Assembly: GCA_947467385.1 (NCBI GenBank)
Contig: CANIHJ010000007.1
Span: forward strand, 1-41,237
Source of the DNA: Deltaproteobacteria bacterium
GTDB lineage: Bacteria > Bdellovibrionota_C > UBA2361 > OMII01
Direction of reading: 5' to 3'
DNA: 41,237 bases
Both the position numbers and the translations under genes were made by a program. The notes beneath the pieces are model-generated. The model searched no databases. It worked only from the letters and a program-made list of their open reading frames with translations, and was not told the origin of the DNA. Below, piece after piece: positions 8,526-15,057 of the stretch (positions are counted from its first letter, which is position 1; each line of letters starts with the position of its first letter).

Positions 8526-8766
8526 GAGGTAACCACTTAAAACTTGGGGAGCCTACACGAGCGAGTTCCCCTGTTTATAAGTTATGCCCTCGGGAGCCGC
8601 TGGCGTCGCCTACGGATATATAGGGAAAAAGCCCAAAAATGCGACCAACTAGCCCTTTTGGGGGCCGTTTTGGGAAGTTTGTGTGCACGGGGCCCAAATA
8701 GGCTACCCGGGGCCCAGGAAAGCGCATACCCCTGGTGTTAGGCGCTATTTTTGGGCGAAAGAACAC
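8526..8766. other. Divergent intergenic region with paired 9-bp direct repeats
   Basis: This 241-bp gap lies between two divergently transcribed genes and so should hold both promoters. CGGGGCCCA occurs at 8688-8696 and again at 8708-8716, 20 bp apart centre to centre (two helical turns). CCCAAAA (8632-8638) is mirrored by TTTTGGG (8656-8662). No convincing -35/-10 pair was found. Confidence 0.4.
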
Positions 8767-9249
8767 ATGTCACTGGATAAGTTTGTCTTAAGGGGTTTCA
8801 CGGCGAGCACCGGGGGTGGCTGCGACGGCTGGGTGCAAAAGACGGCGCAGCCATACACCCAGAATACGGTTCGTGAGCCCGAGCGCAGGGGCACAAGCTT
8901 CGTCATGGGAGGAGCGGGACGCCCGACATCTTCCGCAAGCAAGCAATCATCTGGCAGCGGACAGTCGATGGAGGCTTTCAGCTCAACCAAGAACGACCTG
9001 CACAACAAGGGAACGAGGGGCACGGGGCCCGGGTCTCGCCAATGCTTTGGGGGCGGCGGCACCCAGGCAGAGCCCTCGCAGCTCTCAGCCAAGCTTATTC
9101 CCGCAGCGTTTTTTATGGTGAGCTTTCTCGGCGCAGCCTACGTACTGATCAACTATATGGGACTTGTCCCAAACACGCGGCGCGAGCAGATCCAAGAGAG
9201 CTCAGAGGCGGACGTGTACCGTCGCCGCCAGCCGGCCTGGGCGCAGTAA
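8767..9249 (+). CDS. Small low-complexity protein with one C-terminal membrane helix
   Basis: I do not recognise this 160-aa protein. Residues 1-110 are Gly/Ser/Thr/Gln-rich, with GSGQS and FGGGGTQ stretches typical of disorder. One transmembrane helix follows (LIPAAFFMVSFLGAAYVLINYMG, shown here in outline at about residues 114-135), then a charged, Arg-rich tail. No signal peptide is seen, so it may be a tail-anchored-like inner membrane protein. The ATG at 8767 was preferred over an upstream in-frame start at 8683 because the extra 28 residues overlap the repeat-bearing intergenic region; the ribosome binding site (GCGAAAG) is weak. It ends 1 bp before the convergent hydrolase gene. Confidence 0.6.
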   Translation: MSLDKFVLRGFTASTGGGCDGWVQKTAQPYTQNTVREPERRGTSFVMGGAGRPTSSASKQSSGSGQSMEAFSSTKNDLHNKGTRGTGPGSRQCFGGGGTQAEPSQLSAKLIPAAFFMVSFLGAAYVLINYMGLVPNTRREQIQESSEADVYRRRQPAWAQ

Positions 9250-9250
9250 T

Positions 9251-10087
9251 TCAACTATCGCCGAGTTCATTCGCTCCTGCGGGCTTGAGGATGCGTCTCA
9301 AAAAGGCGCGCACCTCATCGCCTCCCGTTGTCACCGAATTGACGTGGTTGGCCCCCGGCACTACGTGAAGCTCGGTCCCAGCGGGAGCGCGCTTGAGGAG
9401 CTCGTGCGCCATGCTCACGGGCACGACCTGGTCCTGATCGCCGTGAATCATCCCGATCGGAATGCGGATATTTCCGATGCGGTCGTCGTTCGGAAAGCGC
9501 TTCGGCAGAAGCCTCCACACCGGCAGGAGCGGGTAGAGGTGTTGGGCCATATCCCAGGAGTTCGTGAAGGTACTTTCAGTGATGAGCGCTGCAGCAGGCA
9601 GGCTCTGGAGTAGCTCTATCGCCACCGCGCCCCCCATTGAGCAGCCGTACACGATTAGGTCACTAGGCTCCTTGCCGAGCTCTTTCAAGGCGAAGGAATA
9701 CGCGGCGCGCGCGCTCGCGTAAAAGCCCTCTTCGCTCGGCACGCCGCTGCTTCGGCCGTATCCGGGATAGTCGAAGCACATGCACGAGAGGCCAAGGGAC
9801 GAAAAGAGGTTGTAGTGGTCACGGAAGCGGGTGAGGTTATGCCTGTTGCCGTGAATGAAGAGCACCGCGTGCCGCGATCCGCGGTCCGAGAAGGCTCCGT
9901 CGAGATCGAGACCGAAGTCGCGTCCGAAGCGGAATCGCGACAAGGCGTGCTGCGGCAGGCCGCCGTAGTCGGTGGAGGTTGGCTTAAAGGTGAGCTTCCG
10001 TTCGAGGTATCTGAGGAGCACGGTCAGTGGCCAAAAGAGAAGGGGAACGTGCCGATGTCGGCGCGTTCCCCTTCCTGTATAGCGCAC
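9251..10087 (-). CDS. Alpha/beta hydrolase, Bem46/ABHD13-like
   Basis: A serine hydrolase of up to 278 aa. It shows FIHGNRHN (oxyanion region), DYPGYGRSSG, the nucleophile elbow YGCSMGG, a catalytic Asp in IHGDQDQVVP and a catalytic His in GANHVNS. This layout is that of the Bem46/ABHD13 group, usually anchored by an N-terminal hydrophobic segment; substrates are unknown. The start is doubtful. The GTG at 10087 places a strong minus-strand terminator (10032-10073) inside the first 20 codons. A GTG at 10021, just after that terminator, would give a protein beginning LLRYLERKLTFKP, close to the usual family start, but lacks a Shine-Dalgarno. The catalytic domain call does not depend on this choice. 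Confidence 0.85.
   Translation of the reverse strand: MRYTGRGTRRHRHVPLLFWPLTVLLRYLERKLTFKPTSTDYGGLPQHALSRFRFGRDFGLDLDGAFSDRGSRHAVLFIHGNRHNLTRFRDHYNLFSSLGLSCMCFDYPGYGRSSGVPSEEGFYASARAAYSFALKELGKEPSDLIVYGCSMGGAVAIELLQSLPAAALITESTFTNSWDMAQHLYPLLPVWRLLPKRFPNDDRIGNIRIPIGMIHGDQDQVVPVSMAHELLKRAPAGTELHVVPGANHVNSVTTGGDEVRAFLRRILKPAGANELGDS
10032..10073 (-). terminator. Rho-independent terminator after the RGG-protein gene
   Basis: A near-perfect inverted repeat spans 10040-10073: 10 perfect outer pairs (10040-10049 with 10064-10073), one T-G pair, then GCCGA/TCGGC. Read on the minus strand it is followed by a T-rich CTCTTTTGG. It lies about 40 bp after the stop of the 10111-10824 gene, which fits termination of that gene, and it overlaps the longest reading of the downstream hydrolase. 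Confidence 0.75.
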
Positions 10088-10110
10088 AGCGCCTTAGGGC
10101 GAAACGTGGG

Positions 10111-10824
10111 TTATCCCTCCACGGCCGCCTGAGCCTCGGGCTCCTGAGCAGTAAGCTCAGCGATGTTCTTCGGCCACAGACAGATGATGTCCTCGCCTGG
10201 AACCTGGAAAACAGCGAGCTCGTCGCCATCACGGCGGAAGCCGTAACGAACCGCGCCGCCGTTATCGCGTAGGAGGTCTCGGCACGCCTTGTCCTGGCCG
10301 CCGAACCACAGCTCCTGGTAACGCTCAAGGAGCGAGTTGTCGTCGAGAAGCTCACGGTCAAGCATCGCCAAGCAGCGAGTGTCGATGTTCACCTCGCCAA
10401 GCTCGCTGGTCGCGTCCTTGACGAGCTCGGATGCCTCAATCAAGTCACCTTCCGGGTGAACAACGATTGTGTAGGCGAACGGATCGCGGTCGATGCGGTA
10501 TGTGCCGCGGGTTACCGAGATCACCTTTCCGCCGTATTCACGGATCACATCGTTCTTTACCTCTGCTGCCTCATCGAGCACCGCAGCCATCTTCTCGATG
10601 AACTGGGGATTGGCGAGCATGAACTGGTCGATGAAAACGAGGTCGCCGCTCTCGATTGCGATCCTCTCTCTCTGGTTGCCGCTCTCTGCGCTCTGGCGCG
10701 GATGACGCCGCGAGTGGCCGCCTCGGCCGCGATTTGAACGGCCGCCACGAGGGGAGCGCCCACCACCACGAGGGGAGCGCCTTCCGTTGCCTCTACTATC
10801 TCCTCTATTATCTCCTCTTCTCAT
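10111..10824 (-). CDS. Protein with RGG/RS-rich N-terminus, possible RNA-binding protein
   Basis: A 237-aa protein whose first 45 residues are almost only Arg, Gly, Ser and Asn, with repeated RSPRGG and RGG units like eukaryotic RGG boxes. The DNA shows this as two copies of CCACGAGGGGAGCGCC (10745-10760 and 10766-10781, period 21 bp). Residues about 52-225 form a globular acidic domain I do not recognise (start RIAIESGDLVFIDQFML, later VTRGTYRIDRDPFAY). RGG tails bind RNA nonspecifically in other proteins; that role here is inference. The gene is single, with a clear terminator downstream and a 450-bp divergent region upstream. The ATG is preceded by a weak ribosome binding site. Confidence 0.7.
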   Translation of the reverse strand: MRRGDNRGDSRGNGRRSPRGGGRSPRGGRSNRGRGGHSRRHPRQSAESGNQRERIAIESGDLVFIDQFMLANPQFIEKMAAVLDEAAEVKNDVIREYGGKVISVTRGTYRIDRDPFAYTIVVHPEGDLIEASELVKDATSELGEVNIDTRCLAMLDRELLDDNSLLERYQELWFGGQDKACRDLLRDNGGAVRYGFRRDGDELAVFQVPGEDIICLWPKNIAELTAQEPEAQAAVEG

Positions 10825-10977
10825 ACTGAATACTTCCTAGGTCCAAAAAACGTCTTTCGACTGGTTTGAAACGCCACTCGCAGGCTGACCAAGGTTTGAG
10901 CTGATCAGTAAGTGCCCGCAAGTAACCAATAATTATGGCGGAGCATAGCAGAAGTCCTGAGGGGTGTCACATTCTCA

Positions 10978-11206
10978 CTGCTGCATGAAAACCCTGTTAT
11001 GACAGCAGGTTGCGCCAATTCGTGGGTGTGCGGGAAGGAACTCGGTTGCAATCCGTAAAGCCCGTCGCCCGGGAGGTCGATAACTCCTTTAGTCCGAACG
11101 CCGACTAAGCGGCGTACCAGAGGGTCGCGGAAAACATCGCCAGGGGTTCGCACAGTGCGTCCTGGGAAGCCAGAACCCTCTACCGTGGTCCCCTTCGGGG
11201 GACCAC
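10978..11206 (+). promoter_or_regulatory. Strongly folded RNA candidate within the 10825-11274 divergent gap
   Basis: The 450-bp gap 10825-11274 has no convincing gene but many stems. CTGCTG 10978-10983 pairs with CAGCAG 11003-11008. TTAGTC 11089-11094 pairs with GACTAA 11103-11108, and this competes with CGCCG 11099-11103/CGGCG 11110-11114. AGAGGGT 11119-11125 pairs with ACCCTCT 11175-11181, enclosing CCAGG 11140-11144/CCTGG 11161-11165 and CGCA/TGCG (11149-11159). Last comes a perfect 9-bp stem 11185-11193/11198-11206 capped by TTCG. The C(UUCG)G cap forms only on the plus strand. It is therefore a likely long 5' leader of the 11275 gene or a separate RNA. I tested it by eye against tmRNA, RNase P, SRP RNA and common riboswitches without a match. 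Confidence 0.45.
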
Positions 11207-11274
11207 TCCACGTTCGGGCGGGACGAGTTTTTGAAAGTTGTGGAAAGCCTTTAGTGCTAACGAGGGACGGGTTC

Positions 11275-11796
11275 ATGCATCAGTCGCAACACTCTTCGGA
11301 TCATTTCGGTGGGGAGCTAACGGTAGGCTTGGGGCTGTGGTACGACTCCGAGCGCCTGATGCTTGAGGGCGTGTACCTCGACGAGGTTACGGCGTACCGC
11401 GCGCGTAAGGGGTGGATTGAGGCGTTCGAGGCGAACTTCCTGCTTGAGGAGAAGATCGACTTCCGGGTTCGGGTCGTGCCCAATGCCCAGCCGGGACGGT
11501 TCTCGGTCCTGTGCGAGTTTCTCACGGCGTGTGGGCGCTACGCGTTCTGGCGCCTGACGCACCACCAGGCGCCCGAGGTGCAATTTATTCTTGAAACGGC
11601 GCACCTCCCCGCATTCAGCGGAATTCCCGAAACGCCGGTGACCTTTGGCTCGCTCGAGGTCCGGGGGCACGATGACCGGCCTCGCCCCCAGCAGGATGCT
11701 GACAGCCAGCCGGAAGTGTGGGAGCGCATCCGGGAGATCTGTTCAGCCATTATGGCGACCACTGGATCGCTGCTCAAGGGCCGCCCCCGGCGGTAG
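11275..11796 (+). CDS. Unrecognised 173-aa protein
   Basis: No family is recognised. The protein is soluble, with no signal peptide or membrane helix. It mixes beta-like segments (ELTVGLGLWYDSERLMLEGVYLDE; KIDFRVRVVPNAQPGRFSVLCEF) with a C-terminal helix (EVWERIREICSAIMATTGSLL), somewhat like a small beta-barrel domain. The ATG at 11275 has GAGGGACGGG in front; an in-frame GTG at 11155 would run through the TTCG hairpin and is less likely. It lies 83 bp before the Cas4-like nuclease gene on the same strand and may be co-transcribed with it. It follows the strongly folded RNA region, which may control it. Confidence 0.65.
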   Translation: MHQSQHSSDHFGGELTVGLGLWYDSERLMLEGVYLDEVTAYRARKGWIEAFEANFLLEEKIDFRVRVVPNAQPGRFSVLCEFLTACGRYAFWRLTHHQAPEVQFILETAHLPAFSGIPETPVTFGSLEVRGHDDRPRPQQDADSQPEVWERIREICSAIMATTGSLLKGRPRR

Positions 11797-11879
11797 GATC
11801 TTTTGGCGGTGTGGTCCCCGTGCTTCCTGGCCTATGATGAGGGCGGCCCGGCGCAACGGGCACGATTGTAGGTGCGGAC

Positions 11880-12749
11880 GTGGCAACGGTAGGCCAAGAG
11901 GGACAACACATCATCGCGGCGGGGGAGGTTGGCGCCTTCTCTGTGTGCCCGCAGTCCTGGAAGCTTAAGTGGGTGGACAAGGCGAAGCCTCAGTCCGTCG
12001 TTGGGGGCGCAATTCTCGGGCAGGAGCTTCACCGCGACTGGTCGCGCATGTTTGACGAGTCGCTGCTGCTTGGGCAGTGGATTCGCTACCTGACCGTGCT
12101 GATCTGCACCGCGCTTGTGGTGTTCATCCTTCTCAATCCACAGGGGGTTCCGATCGAGAGGCTTTCTGCGCTCTCCGTGCGCAATCACGGGCTTCAGCTC
12201 GTGCTTCTCGTAGGTGCGGCGCTACTCGTCATCCGTTCTTTTTCGCGCGCGGCGAGGAAGCGGCGCAAGGCGAGCGGCCTTGAGGCCAAGTCGATCATGG
12301 TGTCGATTGAGGGCAGCACCATGCTTCCTGAGCGCGAGTACATCTCGCAGCGGCAGGGGCTGGCCGGCAAGCCCGACGCGCTCATCGAGGAGAATGGGCT
12401 CATTATTCCGGTTGAGCGCAAGCCATTGGCCAAGAAGCTGCGTGATCGGTACGTGGCGCAGCTGCTGGTATACATGCGGCTTGTGGAGGAATTCGAGGGC
12501 AGGAGACCGCCACACGGCTACCTGCTCATCGGGCCGTCGTGCCGGCGCATCAAGGTCGACAACACGGAGGCGAAGCAGCGCTGGGTGCAGGGTCTCATAG
12601 ACCAGATGCGGTCGATTCTTGGCGGAGGTCCGGTGCATCCGGCACCGCACCCGATTAAGTGCTCGAAGTGCGATGTGCGGGATCGGTGTGATGCTCGGGA
12701 TGATCTCCGCGTGCCGTCTCCTGAGGGTGGGGGCGGGGGTTCCGCCTAG
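11880..12749 (+). CDS. Cas4-like PD-(D/E)XK nuclease with two inserted transmembrane helices
   Basis: A 289-aa protein with every landmark of the Cas4/RecB-like nuclease group: Cys23 in FSVCPQSWKL, His51 in GAILGQELHRDW, PD at 165-166 in GKPDALI, the E-x-K motif Glu179-Arg-Lys181, a Gln-x3-Tyr helix (QLLVY, 194-198) and a C-x2-C-x5-C cluster (Cys261, 264, 270). With Cys23 these would hold a [4Fe-4S] cluster as in Cas4. Unlike normal Cas4, about 70 residues with two hydrophobic helices (about 67-85 and 104-121) sit between the His and PD motifs, followed by a basic patch RAARKRRK. The enzyme would thus be anchored in the inner membrane. There is no CRISPR array or other cas gene nearby. GTG start with AGGTG upstream. 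The 3' end overlaps a convergent small gene. Confidence 0.82.
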   Translation: MATVGQEGQHIIAAGEVGAFSVCPQSWKLKWVDKAKPQSVVGGAILGQELHRDWSRMFDESLLLGQWIRYLTVLICTALVVFILLNPQGVPIERLSALSVRNHGLQLVLLVGAALLVIRSFSRAARKRRKASGLEAKSIMVSIEGSTMLPEREYISQRQGLAGKPDALIEENGLIIPVERKPLAKKLRDRYVAQLLVYMRLVEEFEGRRPPHGYLLIGPSCRRIKVDNTEAKQRWVQGLIDQMRSILGGGPVHPAPHPIKCSKCDVRDRCDARDDLRVPSPEGGGGGSA

Positions 12750-12921
12750 CCAGCTCGTCGAAGCACTTCTTAATTTCCCAGGGCGCCAGGTGACATATCG
12801 GAGAGAGTGCCTCGATAAGGTGTTCGGGCTCGGCTGAGTCGAATAGGTCGAACTCGCCCGAGATCGTACGCGGCAGCCGTCCTGAAATAAGTGAATGAAG
12901 CGGAGCGTCGTGGTTGTTCAT
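12655..12921 (-). CDS. Possible small protein after fmt
   Basis: An 88-aa frame that begins 51 bp after the fmt stop on the same strand (ATG at 12921; an in-frame ATG at 12951 is also possible). The centre reads like a real acidic/hydrophobic protein (GEFDLFDSAEPEHLIEALS, then CHLAPWEIKKCFDELARR) and its codons favour G/C at third positions. The C-terminal 30 residues are basic/His-rich and antisense to the end of the Cas4-like gene (95-bp overlap), which lowers trust. No family recognised. Confidence 0.35.
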   Translation of the reverse strand: MNNHDAPLHSLISGRLPRTISGEFDLFDSAEPEHLIEALSPICHLAPWEIKKCFDELARRNPRPHPQETARGDHPEHHTDPAHRTSST

Positions 12922-12972
12922 CGGTGGGCAGCCTTGTCTCCATAAGAGCATCGGGCGCGCAGGGCTGCCGCG

Positions 12973-13941
12973 CTATGATGGGGCTTGGCTTGAAAAGCGC
13001 TCGCCGGGGCTGATGGGGGTGCCGCGCAGGAACTCTCCGCTGCTCATCTGCCTCTTTCCGGCGAGCTGGAGCTGTGAGATGGCCAGTGAGCCGGCGCCGC
13101 AAGCAACAGTGATCGTGTCGCTATACGCAGCGGTCACGGTTCCCGGCGCCGCATCTTTCACAGAGCCGCCTGGCGCTACTGAGCTCAGGAGCAGCTTGAG
13201 GCGTGAGCCGCGCCAAAACGTGAAGGCGCCGGGATGCGGAGAGAGGGCGCGAATGGCCCGGTCGAGCTCATCGGCTCCCTTGGTCCAGTCGATGCAGCCC
13301 TCGGCGGGCTCGATCTTGTGCGCGTATGTGACGCCCTCGGCCGGCTGTGGCGCAGCGGACAGCTTTCCGGAAACGATGAGCGGGAGGTCGCGCGCAAGGA
13401 GCCGCGCGCCGAGCGCGGCCAGGGTGTCGTGGAGCGTTTGAGCGGTGTCCGAGCGGCCGATCTGCACCGGCTCTCGTGAGTACACGCCGCCGGTGTCGAG
13501 CCCCTCGTCCATCTGCATGAGGCACACGCCGGTCTCGGTGTCGCCGGCCAGGATGGCGCGCTGGATGGGCGCTGCGCCGCGCCATCGTGGCAGGAGCGAG
13601 GCGTGAATGTTGACGCATCCGGCTCGCGGAATGCCGAGCACCGCCTTCGGAAGTATCTGGCCGAAGGCAATCACAATGCCAACATCGAGCGGGCCGCACG
13701 AAGCGAGCTGGGCCTGAAAAGAATCGAGCTCCTTGCGCAGCGAGGTGGGCTGAAGCACCGGTATTGAGTGCCGCATGGCGAGCTCCTTCACGGGCGAGGC
13801 TTTAACGAGGCCGCCGCGGCCGGAGGGCCGGTCCGGCTGTGTCACGACCGCACGCACCGAGACGCCTGGCATGTCGAGCAGGGCCTGTAGGCTTGAGACG
13901 GAGAAGCTTGGGGTGCCGAAAAAGATGACGTTCATGCGCAT
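12973..13941 (-). CDS. fmt: Methionyl-tRNA formyltransferase
   Basis: A 322-aa cytoplasmic enzyme that formylates initiator Met-tRNA using 10-formyl-tetrahydrofolate. The N-terminal formyltransferase domain has the FFGTPSFSV start and the catalytic region NIHASLLPRWRGAAPIQRAI, with the conserved Asn and His. It then has GDTETGVCLMQMDEGLDTG with the conserved Asp. The C-terminal domain (about residues 205-315) matches the tRNA-binding part of the family. The length is normal. It starts 7 bp after the def stop, so def and fmt form the usual operon: Fmt adds the formyl group that Def later removes. Confidence 0.97.
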   Translation of the reverse strand: MRMNVIFFGTPSFSVSSLQALLDMPGVSVRAVVTQPDRPSGRGGLVKASPVKELAMRHSIPVLQPTSLRKELDSFQAQLASCGPLDVGIVIAFGQILPKAVLGIPRAGCVNIHASLLPRWRGAAPIQRAILAGDTETGVCLMQMDEGLDTGGVYSREPVQIGRSDTAQTLHDTLAALGARLLARDLPLIVSGKLSAAPQPAEGVTYAHKIEPAEGCIDWTKGADELDRAIRALSPHPGAFTFWRGSRLKLLLSSVAPGGSVKDAAPGTVTAAYSDTITVACGAGSLAISQLQLAGKRQMSSGEFLRGTPISPGERFSSQAPS

Positions 13942-13948
13942 GGCCGCC

Positions 13949-14515
13949 TCACGACTCGGGTTCGAAGTCGTTCTTGATGCACCACTTCCGGAAGAGCGCC
14001 TTCTTGAGGCGGCTCAAGTGGTCTACGAACAGGACGCCTTGCAGGTGGTCGATCTCGTGCTGCAGCGCGTAGGCGAGCAGCTCTTGGGCCTCAAGAGAGA
14101 AGGAGCGTCCGTGCCTGTCCATCGCCCGCACAGTTACCATGTCATGGCGCTTTATGGTGTCGCGAAAGTCGGGGATGCTCAAGCAGCCCTCTTCGGAGGA
14201 GACGAGCTTTGGCGACTTGAGGGTTATCTCGGGGTTGATGACCTCAAGCCTGCCGTCGTGCACGTGCGACTCGGGAGTGTGCCCGCTCAGCGAGGTGATC
14301 ATGGGCAGCGGCATGTAGTCGAGCGTGACATCGATGATGGCGACCTGTACGGAGTGCGCAACTTGCGGGGCGGCAAGGCCGAGGCCGTTGGCGTGGATCA
14401 TTGTCTCGTTCATGTTGTCGAGCAGTGTGTGGAGCTTTGCGTCGAATAAGGCCACCGCCTTCGCTGGGACGCGCAGAATGGGGTCGGGGATAAATTTAAC
14501 GTCGAGGATGGCCAT
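13949..14515 (-). CDS. def: Peptide deformylase
   Basis: A 188-aa metalloenzyme that removes the formyl group from the N-terminal methionine of new proteins. The three family motifs are present: GLAAPQVA (motif I), EEGCLSIP (motif II, Cys metal ligand) and QHEIDHLQG (motif III, two His ligands and the catalytic Glu). The length and motif order fit bacterial type I/II deformylases. It is the first gene of the def-fmt operon and is transcribed away from the DUF2726-like gene at 14623. Confidence 0.97.
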   Translation of the reverse strand: MAILDVKFIPDPILRVPAKAVALFDAKLHTLLDNMNETMIHANGLGLAAPQVAHSVQVAIIDVTLDYMPLPMITSLSGHTPESHVHDGRLEVINPEITLKSPKLVSSEEGCLSIPDFRDTIKRHDMVTVRAMDRHGRSFSLEAQELLAYALQHEIDHLQGVLFVDHLSRLKKALFRKWCIKNDFEPES

Positions 14516-14584
14516 GAGGCGACATTAGACCAAACTGGGGCCAATTTGTCGATGCAGCACGGGTGTTTAGCCAGGCCTAAGTAT

Positions 14585-14613
14585 TTGTCCACGGGGCGCG
14601 GTTCTGCGATACT
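14585..14613 (+). promoter_or_regulatory. Candidate sigma-70 promoter, almost no leader
   Basis: TTGTCC (14585-14590) and GATACT (14608-14613) each match the consensus at 4 of 6 bases with a 17-bp spacer. Transcription would start near 14620, about 3 nt before the ATG at 14623, and no Shine-Dalgarno is visible there. Confidence 0.3.
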
Positions 14614-14622
14614 CCTCCCCCT

Positions 14623-15057
14623 ATGGTTGAGATGTCCCTGGCAGAGGCACAACTTTTTAGGATGCTCACGACCTTTTTCGGCAAGGACAACATCGTGTGG
14701 AACGTGAGCGTGCGCACCGTGTGCGGTGGCGACTACCCGGAGGGGGGATTAGAGAGTAAGGACGAGGTGTCGCGTTGGGCCGAGAGCGCAAAATGCCTCT
14801 TCACGCTCGTTGACGAGCAGGACAATCCCAAGATGGTCGTGGAGCTTGCGCCAGATGTGGCGTCGTACATCGAGGTAGATGTGCTTGAGAGGCACCAGAA
14901 GCTGCCGGGCATGCTGCTGGCGTGCGGAATTCAATACGTGTCGGTCAGCCGCAAGGAACTTGACGAGATGCTCGACCCGTCGAGCAGCCTCGATCTTGTT
15001 GCTTTTCTTAAGGATCGGTTCGGTATCGAGGCAGATGAGGAAGAGGGCGAGGAGTGA
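14623..15057 (+). CDS. DUF2726-like (degenerate PD-(D/E)XK fold) protein
   Basis: A 144-aa soluble protein. The core CLFTLVDEQDNPKMVVELAPD followed by ERHQKLPGMLLACGIQYVSVS resembles the DUF2726 pattern: a beta strand, a Glu-containing strand, a charged helix with D/ERxxK, then AGI. That family is related to restriction-endonuclease-like folds, but a full catalytic set is not obvious here, so function is open. The C-terminus is strongly acidic (EADEEEGEE). The gene overlaps the next by 4 nt (GTGA), so the two are translationally coupled. It may begin nearly leaderless from the promoter at 14585-14613; a second ATG lies at 14632. Confidence 0.6.
   Translation: MVEMSLAEAQLFRMLTTFFGKDNIVWNVSVRTVCGGDYPEGGLESKDEVSRWAESAKCLFTLVDEQDNPKMVVELAPDVASYIEVDVLERHQKLPGMLLACGIQYVSVSRKELDEMLDPSSSLDLVAFLKDRFGIEADEEEGEE

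Noticed and set aside
11041-11206. tmRNA, RNase P RNA, SRP RNA or group I intron
   Set aside because: The conserved core strings of these RNAs are absent; partial resemblance to group I P and Q segments is not backed by R and S in the right order.
10905-11276. Minus-strand open frame of 123 codons in the divergent gap
   Set aside because: It covers the strongly folded RNA region, shows no family signature and has Pro/Gly/Thr-rich composition.
11880-12749. CRISPR-Cas locus suggested by the Cas4-like protein
   Set aside because: No repeat-spacer array and no other cas gene are present anywhere in the window.
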